From assembly GCA_007449985.2 (NCBI GenBank), contig VIIQ02000172.1, forward strand, positions 124,001 to 188,000: a stretch of 64,000 bases of DNA, written 5' to 3'. Position numbers and translations under genes: made by a program. Positions 24,886 to 36,900 of the stretch are shown here, piece by piece (the first letter of the stretch is position 1; each line of letters begins with the position of its first letter). The DNA comes from Desmodesmus armatus. Its lineage: Eukaryota; Chlorophyta; Chlorophyceae; Sphaeropleales; Scenedesmaceae. Below the pieces are notes generated by a model. That model worked only from the letters and a program-made list of their open reading frames with translations. It made no database searches and was not told where the DNA came from.

Positions 24886-25169
24886 TGGTGGTGGTAGTTG
24901 GTGGGTTGGTGGCTGTCTGTTCCGTGCCAGGTAGGCATGTGGTGGTGATCAAGTTGTGTCCGCTTCTTTTGCTGATCATCTTCTGCCACCTTAGGTCCTG
25001 GTGTGCAAATTGTATTGTGGATCACCAGCGGGCGGTAGACTCCCACCAGCTGCCCGCGCACACGGCAATAAGGTCAACCCAGGTTTTGGGGGCCAGAGTC
25101 AAAGCCTCGCCAGTGTATTGCGCCTAGCACCCCTCTCTCAGGCGGTGCCCAGTTCGGAGGGCTACTGCT

Positions 25170-25620
25170 GACGCACTTGTTGGCGTAAGTGTTGCAGGGC
25201 AAGTGTTGGCAAGCCTGCTTGGTGCGGGCCTGCAGCGAGGTTGCTGCTGGCCATGGCGTACTTTATCCGTCTCACTGCAGCAGCGCCGGCGTCTGCTGGT
25301 ACAGTTTTCTGTATCCTCGCTTTTTAGTCGTCGCTCACTGGCATGTATTTCGGCATTTGTTTCCTGCAGTAGCGCAGGCATGGTTGGCAAGCCTGCTTGG
25401 TGCGGGTCTGCAGCACGGGTACCTTCAGCAGGTTGCTGCTGGCCGTGGCATGCCTTAGCTGTCTCACTGCAGCAGCGCCGGCAGCCGTGCAGCTTCCCAA
25501 CAACACTTGTTGGCATAAGTGTAGCAGGGCAAGTGTTGGCAAGCCTGCTTGGTGTGTGTCGGCAGCAAGGGTTCCCTCAGCAGGTGGCTGCTGGCCGTGG
25601 CATGCCTTATCTGTCACAGA
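25170..25620. repeat. degenerate tandem repeat, three copies
   Basis: The block GCAAGCCTGCTTGGTGCGGG, followed by GTTGCTGCTGGCC(A/G)TGGC and CTCACTGCAGCAGCGCCGGC, occurs near 25208, 25388 and 25540 with changes. Further partial copies follow the satellite near 25910-26030. Confidence 0.75.
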
Positions 25621-25626
25621 TAAGTC

Positions 25627-25674
25627 TTAGGGTTTAGGGTTTTTGGGTTTGGCTAAACCCTAAACCCTAACCCT
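25627..25674. repeat. interstitial telomeric palindrome (TTTAGGG type)
   Basis: Two TTTAGGG-type units at 25627-25642 face two to three CCCTAAA units at 25655-25674 across a 12-bp spacer. The result is a telomere-like inverted repeat able to form a hairpin. It is flanked by ordinary repeat DNA on both sides, so it is not a chromosome end. Confidence 0.85.
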
Positions 25675-25912
25675 GGCATACCTTATTTGTCACAGATGAG
25701 TCTCATTGCAGCGTCACAGATGAGTCACACTGCCTTATCTGTCACAGATGAGTCAGCGTCACAGATGAGTCAGCGTCACGTGTCTGTCACAGATGAGTCA
25801 GCGTCACAGATCTGTCACAGATGAGTCAGCGTCACAGATCTGTCACAAATGAGTCAGCGTCACAGATGAGCCTCACTGCCTTATCTGTCACAGATGAGTC
25901 TCACTGCAGCGC
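25675..25912. repeat. satellite of GTCACAGATGAGTCAGC units
   Basis: Short units of roughly 17-28 bp built from TCTGTCACAGATGAGTCAGC fill this block, continuing the TATCTGTCACAGAT end of the previous array. TGAGTCA occurs six times (25721, 25749, 25766, 25794, 25822, 25850), CGTCA is in most units, and one CACGTG lies at about 25777. Confidence 0.85.
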
Positions 25913-26105
25913 CGGCATCTGCTGGTGCAGTTTTCTGTATTCTCGCAAGCTTGCTGTCATTGCTCACCGGCGTATCAGGCAGCGTGTGCATACGATACGG
26001 CAGTTGTTTCCTGCAGTAGCGCAGGCATGGTTGGATGGTTTGCTTTATTCACTGCAGCTGCGCAGGCCAGCATCTGCTTGTCTATGTGGTGGCAGCACTT
26101 GCAGT

Positions 26106-26450
26106 GTGAGCATTGTCGCCACGCTCATCTATGCAACAGGAGCGGCAACAAGGTGTGCCGACGTTGGGATCTGTTCTCTGCGGCAGCAGCACTGTCAATG
26201 CTTGTCTTGTTATGCTGTGGCAGCAGCGCAGGCATCGTTGGATGACCTGCTTTATGCACTGCACCTGCGCCGGCTCTTGTCTGCGTGTTCGTGTGTTGCA
26301 GCCCTTGCGGCTGTGTGAGCATTGTTGCCACGCTCATCTATGCAACTGGAGCAGCAACAAGATGTGCCGTGATCAAGATCTGTTCTCTGCAGCAGCAGCT
26401 CTGTCAATGCTTGCCTTGTCATGTGAATGGCATCTGTCCTCTGCAGCAGC
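26106..26450. repeat. about 210-bp direct duplication
   Basis: The block GAGCATTGT(C/T)GCCACGCTCA, continuing through ATCTGTTCTCTGC and CTGTCAATGCTTG, occurs at 26108 and 26318. A third copy of the end (CTGTCCTCTGCAGCAGCAGC) sits near 26433. Confidence 0.8.
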
Positions 26451-27174
26451 AGCACTGTCAAAGCTTGCTGGCTTTGTTTATGTCCTTGCAGCAGCACAGG
26501 CAGCTGCATTTGTGCCGGCTAGTGCCATCAGTTCACTGTTTACAGCACAAGGAGGGATTGTTGAGCTGCAAAAGCTGTGTGACTGCAGCGGCGCAGCAAG
26601 CTGTGTCAGCATGCCTATCTTCCCGCAGTGTGGTTGCAGGCAGCTTGCCAAGTGCCTGACTGTTGATTGTGGGGATTCAAGGGATGCCCAGTATGCCCAG
26701 TTGTTGTACTCAGCAGCGCAGGATTCTAATGGCATGCCTTAGTGTGCTGTCTGCGGTAGTTCGGACAAGCGGTGGTATGGTCGTGTTCCCACGGCAATTT
26801 CATTATGTTATTTGGAACAACCCATGTTCTGGGTGGCCAGCTGGTGCTTTGGCTGCCGGTTGGCAATGGTATCAGTCCAGTTGGTGTGAGATATGTGTCT
26901 GTATGCAGTTTATGCAAGCGGCTGGTGTTATAGCAAGGGCCTGAGGTACGGAAATATTGATTTTTACTCCAAGGGCATGCAGGGTCAGCTGATCCGTATG
27001 ATTACGGCACAGCAGAACACTTCCATGCACGGTGTGTTTGCAGGTGTGCGTGTCTGCATCCGCTTGTGCATGCATGTATGTGTGTGTGGACACAAGAATC
27101 ACACCTGATACATCTGTGCAGTCACCTCAGCAGATTGGGGTGTATGCTTTTTACCAGTATCAGGAAGCTTCTTG

Positions 27175-27960
27175 CTGGTGCCATGTTGTGCTGGTGCCAT
27201 TGTGGTGGGCTTTGCTGATACTGTGCTAAGTGCAATCACAGACAGCTGTGACTGTCATGTTTGCTATATACCTGGAGGGTTTGTGCGCTGGTGCCATGTT
27301 GTGCTGGTACCATCAAAATAGGCTATGCTGGTACTGTGCCGAGTGTGATTGCAGACAGCTGTGACTGTCATGTTTGCTGAATGCCTGGAGGGTTTGTGCG
27401 CTGGTGCCATGTTGTGCTGGTACCATCAGAATAGGCTTTGCTGGTACTGTGCCGAGTGTGATTGCAGACAGCTGTGACTGTCATGTTTGCTGAATGCCTG
27501 GAGGGTTTGTGCGCTGGTGCAATGTTGTGCTGTTACCAGCAAGGTAGGCTTTGCTGGTACTGTGCCGAGTGTGATTGCAGACAGCTGTGACTGTCATGTT
27601 TGCTGGATGCCTGGGGGTTTGTGCGCTGGTGCAATGTTGTGCTGGCGCCATTGTCGTGGGCTTTGCTGGTACTGTGCCGAGTGTGATTGCAGACAGCTGT
27701 GACTGTCATGTTTGCTGGATGCCTGAGGGTTTGTGCGCTGGTGCAAGGTTGTGCTGGTGCCATTGTCGTGGGCTTTGCTGGTACTGTGCCGAGTGTGATT
27801 GCAGACAGCTGTGACTGTCATGTTTGCTGGATGCCTGGGGGTTTGTGCGCTGGTGCAATGTTGTGCTGGTACCTTCAAGGTAGGCTTTGCTGATACTGTG
27901 CTGAGTGTGATGGCAGACAGCTGTGACTGTCATGTGTGCTGAATATCTGCAGGTTTGTGC
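27175..27960. repeat. 112-bp tandem array, seven copies
   Basis: GACAGCTGTGACTGTCATG recurs at 27241, 27354, 27468, 27580, 27692, 27804 and 27916, a spacing of 112-114 bp. Each unit carries GAGTGTGATTGCAG just before this motif, which looks like a 3' splice site. The period and layout match the exon-edge arrays of the recognised genes. Confidence 0.92.
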
Positions 27961-28782
27961 ACTGCTCAGGATCACCTGATGCATGACAGACCAAATGCGT
28001 GTTGCTGAGGGGGTTACGACAGGGGGCGATGCGATGCACCGTCTAGAGCGAGTACGAGCTCTTGTAAGTGTGGGTGTTGAGGGGGCAGGGTGCGGTGCTT
28101 GCCTGTGAGAGGTCTTTCATGTTTTGTGTCCTGTAAGGTTGTGGGTGTTACTGAATGGGCCCCCGGGGTTTGTGACATCTGTGTGTAGGCAGTCTTTCCT
28201 CCAGGTTTGCGACACCCGCGTGTATGTAGTATTCCCGCCCGGCTGTGCCGTGCCTGTTGGGGCGTTGTGGGTTGAGGTGGAGAGGTGCACAGGTGCTGCG
28301 GCAAGGCCACGCTACTTGTTGGCGCTACCAGCTGATAGCGCCCTGCTAACATGTCGTGATCGGTCACCGATCCAACGATGAATTTTTTCAAAAGCTGCTG
28401 GTCGGTTTGACGTTTGCTGCCTGAATGTCCCGTTGTCTTGCGGTTGCCTGGCAGGTGTGTTGACCACAAACCCGTAATTGGTGGCTGGGAGGTGGCTGAT
28501 TGTTGTGAGGTCATGCTCCTGGATGGGCAGGATACCAAGGGGTGATACTACTTTGTTTCAATGGCCCTATTGCCTCAGCTGGTCACAAGGAGGGTGGAGA
28601 TATGTTGATCAGATGAGGCTGAGGTTGCATGCCCTCATGCATGTGCACGCGTGCAGCTGGTGGGGTGCGCAAGCGCGCACAATGCGGCCTGGCCACAATC
28701 TCTGGAGTAAGTCAGCCCAGCTCATAACAGTCAACAGCTGTCAAACACCATCACCTCAACTTGCTTACAAGTACTGAGTGCA

Positions 28783-29020
28783 GAGCATGCACCACCAGGA
28801 TGTGAGGACCAACAGGATCGCTGGGACATCATCATTGACACAACCTGCTTACGAACATAGTACAGAGCATGCACCACCAGGTTGTGACAACAGGACAGCT
28901 GGGACATCATCATCGACACACCCTGCTTTCCAACATAGTACAGAGCTTGCACCACCAGGTTGTGACAACAAGTCAGGACGAACACCATCAACAGCACAAC
29001 CTGCTTACTGACATAGTTCA
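28783..29020. repeat. 80-bp tandem repeat, three copies
   Basis: GAGC(A/T)TGCACCACCAGG(A/T)TGTG starts at 28783, 28865 and 28943, and each is followed by GGGACATCATCAT-like and CCTGCTT blocks. A fourth partial copy (GAGCTTGCACCACCAGCATG) begins near 29060. Confidence 0.85.
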
Positions 29021-29381
29021 GACCTGGTACAGAGCTAATACAGAGCAAACATGAAGAAGAGCTTGCACCACCAGCATGCGACGATGGGGAAGCTGCAAAA
29101 CATGGAGACTCCACCACAGGAGTGCCCCGCATGTTGGTTGCATGTAGATGAGTGGGCGCAGCTGGTGTTGCTTGCCACATCCTGCCGGCGACACCTTGTC
29201 TCGCTTGTACATGTAAAGTTGGTGAGAGTGCACCCAAACTGGTCACCAAAAGCGAGGGATAAAACCCAATCAAATTCACCAGCCATGGCTGGCCAGCCAC
29301 CTGGCGTGGCCACAACAGTCTGGCTAACAAAGGCCACATACAACTGGCACAGCCCCCACTTTGCTCAAACCACCCATGTAT

Positions 29382-29946
29382 AAGCTTGAACGTGCTGCCT
29401 CCCTGCAACACAGTCCCTTCACTTCCACCCCTTGCGCTTGAAACCCTTCACCTTGAAGCGCTTGTGCCGCTCCACCCACATAGACGGCCCGTGGGAGATC
29501 ACTGCCAGTGCCAGTCTGACCAGTGGCCACCAAACAAGATACAATACACTTGCACACACCAGCCAGCCACCTGGTGCGCCCACCAGCAGTCTGGCACGAG
29601 CAAACCACCAACTACAACATTCGGCACGGCGGCCACGCTGCTCAACCCAACCATGCACAAGCTTGAGTGTGCTGCCTTCCTGCAACTCAGCCCCTTGACT
29701 TGCCCTTAAAAAACCCCACCTTGAAGCTCTTGTGGCTCTTTCCACCCACATACACGGCCGGTTGGTGTTCACCCCCACTGGTCACCAAGCACAATACAAT
29801 ACACTTGCACACACCAGCCAGCCACCTGGTGCGCCCAACAGCAGTCTGGCACGAGCTAACCAACACAAACAAGCGGCACAGCAACCACGCTGCTCAACCC
29901 ACCATGCACAAGCTTGAGTGTGCTGCCTCCCTACCACTCAGCCCCT
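29382..29946 (-). repeat. duplicated 3' end of the SRC2-like gene
   Basis: Blocks beginning AAGCTTGA at 29382, 29659 and 29910 (spacing 277 and 251 bp) are related. Read on the minus strand, the block next to 29420 ends in KVKGFKRKGWK and a stop, like the real C terminus of the SRC2-like protein at 29947; the middle copy is more degenerate. The unit thus contains the last codons, stop and downstream DNA of that gene. Confidence 0.8.
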
Positions 29947-32900
29947 TCACTTCCAGCCCTTGCGCTTGAACCCCTTCACCTTGTACCCCTTGCCCCTCTT
30001 CCACCCCTTGCGCCCCTTGTACCCCTTGTAACCCTTGCGCCCCTTGTGCCCCTTGTGCTTGTTCTTATACCCCCCAGGCTGCATCAAACCAGCCCCATAA
30101 GGCAGCCCATGCACCCCCAACCCACTGCCACCCACCAGCCCCATCAGCCCACTGGCCCCCCCTCCCCCATGGTGACCCCCTCCGTGGTGACCCCCACCCC
30201 CTCCCAGGGCAGAGCCCAGCATTGCACCGGCCACCAGCCCTGCAGCCCCTCCCAACCCTCCAGCAGCCATTGGGTTCATTCCACCGCCACCCCCACCCCC
30301 CAACATCCCGCCAAGCAGCCGGGGGTCACTCTGCGGCTGGTGCTGCTGCTGGGATTGGGTGGGGTAGCCTGCCGGGGTGGGGGGGTACCCATGCTGCTGC
30401 TGTGGGGGGTAGGTGCCAGGGGTGGGGTAGCCGGTGGCAGTAGGCCCAGGGGGGTACCCAGCAGGAGGGGGGTAGGATGCCACTGGGGCACCCTGGTAAG
30501 GCTGCTGCTGCTGCTGTGGAGGGTAGCCCTGAGGGGGGTAGCCACCAGCAGCAGCAGGGGGTGGATATGCACCAGGCTGCTGCTGCGGTGGCTGGGCGTA
30601 GCCGGGGTAGGGCTGCTGGTACTGCTGCTGCTGGTACTGTTGTTGGGGGTAGGGCTGTGCATAGGAGGCATCCTGTGGGAAGCCCCGCCCCTGCTGAACC
30701 TGCAGCACCACAAGCAGGCATACATAGCAGCGGGAGCAGCAGCAGCACTGTTGACCCCTGCTCACATCGCCCATGTCTCACAATTGCGCCACTTCGCTCA
30801 CACGCATTACGTGCAGTGTCCCGGTGTCGAACTCATCTACCAGCTGCCTTAGTCACCACATTGGCCGTGCAGCAATAGGGATGCCGATTCCTCGCAGTCA
30901 CGGTTCGTCACCCCGGCAGATAAGGGCATGCGTAGTTTGGTGTGTTGAACACGTCAGGCCATAAAGGCGACGCAGGTGTGAATGACCAATATGCGTGTGT
31001 CTGTGCTGCTCACCTGCATGTGTCCTGGCGCTGCTCCTGTGTGTGTCAGTGTGAGGCGCAGTGTGCCCTTCGGCTTGCCTGCAGCCGTCATCACGGGGTA
31101 GGTGCCGGACTCATGCCCGTCTGACGCACCTGCAGCCACAAATACATCATGTACTACCTTGAAGGGATACCGTTCATTGTTTCGGTGTGACTTGCTGGCA
31201 TGCTCTCTGTAGAGACACAGTCGCCATATTGTGATCACCCTGGCCAGCACACTCAACCATTCAGCAGCCATGAGAAGTCCCAGCCCACCTGCCCAGCCGC
31301 TGTGCTGCAGCGCTGGGCCCCATCGTCCTGCCTAAACTCAACATTGTCGCAACAGGTATGCTGCAGTGCAGGTGATGTGTCAGCAGCCACCAGCAGCCTG
31401 ATCTATATATGGCAGCAGCAACATGCAGCAGCATCTCGTGCTTACCCCGTTGAGAGGCACTACCACCCTGCCGATGATGTCATCCTTCAACATGTTCTCA
31501 TTCTTGATCTGCACAGGCAAGGAGCATCGGCAACAGCGGGACCCATCACGCATGTCATACAGCAGGCAGGGACAACAGCGGGCCTCATCACGCATGTCCG
31601 TACAGATACAATAGACAGCCACAGACTGCTGAGGGCAACTAAATACAAGGCCGTACAGCACCTGAACTGTGCAGCATGCGCACACTGAGGACTGTGCAGT
31701 CAACAGGTCCCGCTGTGGCGTTGCAACCTGAGACTGTGCAAGCTGAGGCTGTGGAAGCTGAGAGAGGAGCGGGTGTTCTTGAGCCCTGCCGTACCGTGAT
31801 GACCAGGTCGTTGCAGGTGTGGGGGTCTGTGTTGTTGAAGCGCAGCGCCTCATTCCACACAGGACGCGTGCCTGCAGGCCAGCAGCAGCAGCAGCAGGGC
31901 AGCAACAGCAGCAGATCAGGTGCGCATGACATGGTTCACCTCTGCCCACACAGGCGCAGCGCACATATCTTGATACACTTCCCAGTCCTGTGGCAGAGCT
32001 GTGCGCAGGGAGATGTCAGACCCCAACCCCTCATTTTCAACTGCCCTGCTGCGTGCTTGCATGCAGGCAAGCCGCACCCTTACCACGCCACACGACGCCC
32101 CTGAAAGGATATGCACACACGCACAAAACACTGTACCCCGCAAGCGCCGCCCTACACTTCCTGACACCCCTGTACCCCCCCCCCCCATTCCATACCATGC
32201 CGCACTCTTGCGAAGCCCTGGCCCTAACCTGCCGGCCCCCTTCTTGAACAGCATCGACCTGTGCACAAGCTCCCCTCCCCCCCCCCCCGATAATCAACAG
32301 GTGCCAGAGCAACAGCATGTGTATGCCAGTCCTAAACACATGGGCACAGCAGGACAAAACGCATAGTGTTGCATGGTGAGAGTCAACCCCCCTTGAGGAA
32401 ACTGCACACCCCTGGCAATGTTTATCCTGCTGGTGTGTAACCCAAAACAGCACAGTCAACCTCAACAGGAATCCTGTCGTGGGCTCTGCTCACCTCCGTC
32501 CGTGCATGTGCGTGTCCTGCAGGATGAATGGCCCAGCTCCAGCACACAATAGGGGTCCTGCTTGCCTGCAGGACAGAATGCACGCATCAGCACAGGGCAG
32601 CGTGAGAGGGTGGGTGATGCAGGGAACCTCAGCTGGTACGCACTGCGTGCTGATTGCTGAAGCCCACTGACCAGCAAGACAGGTGGGGAGCAGGCAGGTG
32701 GACTGCGCATGGTTCTGCTGTTTATCAGAGACTTGCGACTCCCCAGTCCCACTCCCTGAGCCTGCAACTGCATGGGCCGCATGCCCCCGCGCCACGATGC
32801 CCACTGCCATGCAATGCAGTCCACTGCTGTGCTGAGCAGCTGGTCTGAAGCAATGTAATCAACAGGCTCCGCCACAAGTGCGCGTGAAGTGGGCTGCATG

Positions 32901-33342
32901 GTGCTCCCACTGCAGCCGTGCTGATTGTTGGTGCCAGCCTGCTGCAGGTGCACCCAGCCATTCACCCAGCACTTCTGTGTCCTGCAGCAGACAACGGAAA
33001 ATGCATGGGGTTTCAGCGAGACACTTAAGATAAGATGGATGCAGGCTGCTAGCCAGCAGCAGAACCTGAACACTGCGGGCAGTAGCGTCATGAGTAGTGC
33101 ACATGCTTTTTAGTCAGCAGAATCTCTCCGGGGGGGCCTAGTGAGACATGAATACCAAGGGCCGTCCTTTGCGCACCTTGAGGCCATCAGCATACTCCAC
33201 TGCGGAGAGGCAACAATTCCCAAGTTAGCACAGCTCCAGTTTGCAAACAGATCTGAGACTTGCATTGCCCCAAGATGTATGTGCTGTGAGCTTGCAAGGA
33301 GTGCCATAGCAGTCTATACCTACCTCTCACTTCCAGTGACAT
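29947..33342 (-). CDS. SRC2-like C2-domain protein with GYPP repeats
   Basis: Eight exons: 33342-33324, 33199-33177, 32981-32966, 32565-32494, 31871-31795, 31508-31446, 31202-31014 and 30699-29947. Phases match at every junction, giving 403 residues. Exons 1-7 (residues 1-153) form one C2 domain: MSLEVRVEYADGLK, GKQDPYCVLEL, RPVWNEALRFNN, MLKDDIIGRVVVPL, AAGKPKGTLRLTL. Asp residues of the calcium loops are partly kept. Then follow Tyr/Pro/Gln-rich GYPPQ-type repeats, a Gly/His-rich middle and a basic tail (KHKGHKGRKGYKG...). Plant SRC2 proteins combine a C2 domain with such repeats; the GRPA3/XYPPX family shares the repeats and tail. A membrane-binding, calcium-responsive scaffold is the family expectation. 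Exon 7 uses an acceptor after CAGAGAG, the least certain junction. The gene diverges from the MYND gene, about 650 bp away. Confidence 0.85.
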
Positions 33343-33992
33343 TGTCACCTGGCAACAAGCTGCTGGCGATGTTTGGAGATGAGTGGCGGGCAAGTGTCAC
33401 CTTTGACACCGACCCTGCGAAGAGCTGGACGTATGCGGGTGTGCTTGGAGTGTGATTCCGGGCGTTCCGAGCTGCAAGTTGTCGAATCTCGAGACCCCTC
33501 CTCGCACTTGTGGGTTTCAAGGTGCGGTTGAATGGTGGGACAGCCACATCGTAGAGGACAGCGACGTAGTGGATCCAGCTGCCACTTGAAGTTCCAGACG
33601 TTGGAGCCTCAGACTGTCCTATTATGCCCTGATGGCTGCATGCAACTGATTTGCCACCAGCACAGCAGCACAGTCTGCCCTCCGGCAGCACATGGCTGTG
33701 AGCTGCTAAAAAGAGTCCAAATTTACAATACAAGCTTTTCTGGTGTCTAGCAACTGAGAAGCCGTCCAACCGCTGCCTCTGCCCGGATTCTGTAAGCAAC
33801 CTTGGACCTTCACTGAAGTGGCTTGGTTCCCTGAGTCAGGAGCTTCTTGTCGGTCGCTGGTATAGATGCATGGCTCTAGCAGCAGTTGAAACTCCTGTTG
33901 TTGTAGCCTCAAGTACTGCAGTGATCGTGAGGGCCCGTCTGCCAACTGCTGCTGCTGTACTGCTGTGCACATGTGCCTTTCCTGCAGACATC

Positions 33993-36900
33993 ATGACCAG
34001 CGCCCTAATGGCCTCATGGAAAGCACACTTCAAGGATCTAGAGAGTCTGATCAACAACCCACCCTAAGACGAGGAGGACTTTCCATCTCAGCTGACATGG
34101 TTCGCCAAGCTGTTTCCCCAGTCATTGACACATGCAGCCCTGAAGAGGCTCGTGCACGATGTTCAGGTATTGACTGACATACCAAGGCGCATACCTTTGT
34201 ATGTGCGTGTGTGTTGAGAGCTGACTCAAGGTGCTGCATATCTTGCTCATAGCATCACTGCTTTGAAAGCAACACTGATTCTGCATACCTCAGCACGCTA
34301 CCTGGGCACAATTCTGATGCGTTCCCGCTGCATGTGCAGGTCACCCGCAAGCTTGCAGCACTCTATATCAAGGCATATCAGCAGGGTACAACCACAAGAG
34401 TCAAGGTTGCTGTTGCCAGCTCACTACAGGTGTGGTTGCCAGCCTTTGATGCACCCACAGAGTCCCGCCTCGCAGTCAGCTTCCAGCAGCAGCTGCAGGA
34501 GTCCGGGCTGCTGCAGCACCTGGCTGCAGTCACAGAGGATGCAGCAGATTGTCTCACAACAGCAGGAGCAGCAGCTTTTGCAGCACCCGCAAGCAGCAGC
34601 AGCAGCAACTGCATCAGCCCCGACCAGGCGGCACGTGATGCTGCTGACAACCTACTGAATGCGATGCTCTATGCTGGGAAAGTCGTTGTGATTCACAGCA
34701 CACTTGGCGCCATATCATGCCCAACAGCCCGCCTCAGCATGGAAGCAGCACTGCCTGCGGCACCTGCGGCTGTGCGCCTGGGCCTCACCTTCTTCCAAAC
34801 ATGCAGCAGGCTGCAGGAGCTGGCAGGCAGGGCGGACAGCCCACTGCCAGTGCTGCTGCTGGCTGACGGTCCTGAGTACCAACAGGACAGCACACACTAC
34901 ATGGGCTGTGTGGTCAACGCACTGCTGCAGCTTGCAGCAAGGATGCACAAGCACAGCTCCTCTCTGCACTCAATGGCTGGTGCTCAGGAACTGCTGCTGT
35001 GCCCTGAGCTGATCCCAGGCCTTGCCAGCACAGTGCTTGTGACAGTGCTAGGAGTGGACACAGGCACAGGACAGGCCACACGCGGTGGTGCAAGGGGCGC
35101 AGTGCAGCCAGTGAGCAGCAGCAGGCGCAGTGTAGGTAGCAGCAGCAGCACTGCAAGCGGCAGCAGCAGGGGTGGTGCCGTGAGCGGCAGCAGAGTCAGG
35201 GCAGTGCCGCAAGTGCAGAGTGCCCTGCAGGAGCTGCTGCAAGCTGTTGTTGCCGGCAGCGCAGGCCTACGGTGCCACCAGGCTGGCAGCAGAAGCAGTG
35301 CTACTAGCAGTGCCAGCGCTTGCAGTGTCGCTGACGGCAGTGGAAGATTGGATAATGGCGTGAGCTTGGACAGCCTGACTCCCCTGTCCTGCCGTCTGTT
35401 TGGTCTTCTGGGCGTGAACAAGAACATAATCCTGCAGGCTGCAAGGGGCGTTGTTGTTGCCAACGCACACTCAACGCTCCGGCCTGAGCATGTGGCTTTT
35501 GACCATGTCTTGAAGACTGTCTGTGATGTGCTGGAGTATCAAGTGAGTTCTGGAGTGGAGACATGCTGATTTGCTTGCATGTGCCTCTGTTCTACCAGTT
35601 GTGGCACGATGAAGCAGTCAGTGCTTCATGTAAATATACATGTCTAGATCAGGCTGCTCTGTACCAAACACTGATTCGCACCAAACTGTGCTGTGCTTCA
35701 CAAGCAGGCAATGCCTGGCAACGGTAGGTTACCATTGAGAAACATCGTAGGCTGCGTTTTCTTGGTATACGAGGCACAACAGATATAAGTGTGTTGCACA
35801 ACGGTGTGCACATTGGATGCAGTGTTAGTGCAACAACTGCAGATGCCATGTTGGGGGAACCATTTGCGCCTTTGTGTGCCATGATGCACCCAACATTCAG
35901 GTGGAGGGTGTGGTGGTCTGGCATGCTAGTCATGCACACCCCTGCGAGCCCTACCTTACCCCTAGTGGTGCTGCATAGGTGTATATGTTTTATGCCTCAC
36001 ACCAAATTGCATGTGCTGTTTGCCATGCAGGTGAAACACATGACATCGCCGTGTGGGGCGTCCAACGGACAGCTGCTGCTGCATTTGGAGCTACACATGC
36101 TACTTGGCCTTGCAATGCACCAGCTGACAGCAAGCATCCCTGCTACCTACTCAAAGGCCCGAAATGTGCGCGCCGTAGCTTGCCAGCTCAACTGCTCGCC
36201 ACTGCTGAGCTTCTTCTTTGAGACCAGCCTGCATAAGCTGTCGCTGCCAGCAGCATACACAGGCCCACAGGTAGCACTGCAGGTCCTGCCCTCCGTATTG
36301 GGGCCACCACCACCTACGCATTTGCCGCAGCAGCAGCCTCAGTGGTACACCGTGACGCCAACCGCCCAGCTGTTGACAGAGCTGCTGCCCCTGCTGACCA
36401 GCTACTGCCAGGACCAGGTGCAGCAGCAGCACAAGGACCTGACGCAGCAGACGGAGGTGTTGGAGCAGCAGCTGCAGCAGGCTGCTGGGGGTGGGCAGGC
36501 AGCTCGGGCACAAGGGTCACGTGTGTATGCTCCTGCAGAAGTCCTCAGCACCGTCAAGGCAGTGGCCAGCTCAGCGTGTCCAGAGAGTGTGCAGCAGTGT
36601 GTGCGGCACATATGTGCTCTGCTGTGCTGTGCGATGGTGCCGAGCCCCGACCTCACAGCAGCAGAGGTGCAAGCAGCAGTGAGTGCCGCCAGCACACACG
36701 AGTACACACCTGGACGTGTCAACTACAGCTGTGTCCTGCACGCCGCAGATGCCATCTCGCGGAACGCACGGGAAATTCTTTGCATGTTTGAGGCGCTGCT
36801 GCGGAACGCAGCAGCCTGGTCTAGCGTCATGTTTGATCTTCACCTTGATGTGCGCATGGCAGCAGCAGTAGGTGCAGCAGCAGCCAAGCAGGCGACAGCA

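Larger units (their letters stand above)
23780..29381. other. repeat-dense stretch without a confident gene
   Basis: Apart from the arrays listed separately, I see no recognisable domain in 5.6 kb. A frame at 26113-26742 (+) contains Cys-rich segments (CEHCCHAHLC, DCSGAASC) and Ala/Leu-rich helices. It overlaps a duplicated block, so it may be a piece of an unrecognised gene. A 174-codon frame at 28014-28538 (-) has no recognisable features. Confidence 0.45.

Noticed and set aside
25627..25674. Chromosome end
   Set aside because: Only a few telomere units in opposite orientation, with unique sequence continuing on both sides.
28014..28538. 174-codon minus-strand frame as a gene or retroelement piece
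   Set aside because: No polymerase, endonuclease or other motif; equally long chance frames occur throughout this GC-rich DNA.
33993..34166. Reassigned stop codon (TAA as Gln, as in some ulvophytes)
   Set aside because: The carrier and bZIP-like genes in the same window end with TAA, and no other internal TAA or TAG was needed in any gene model.
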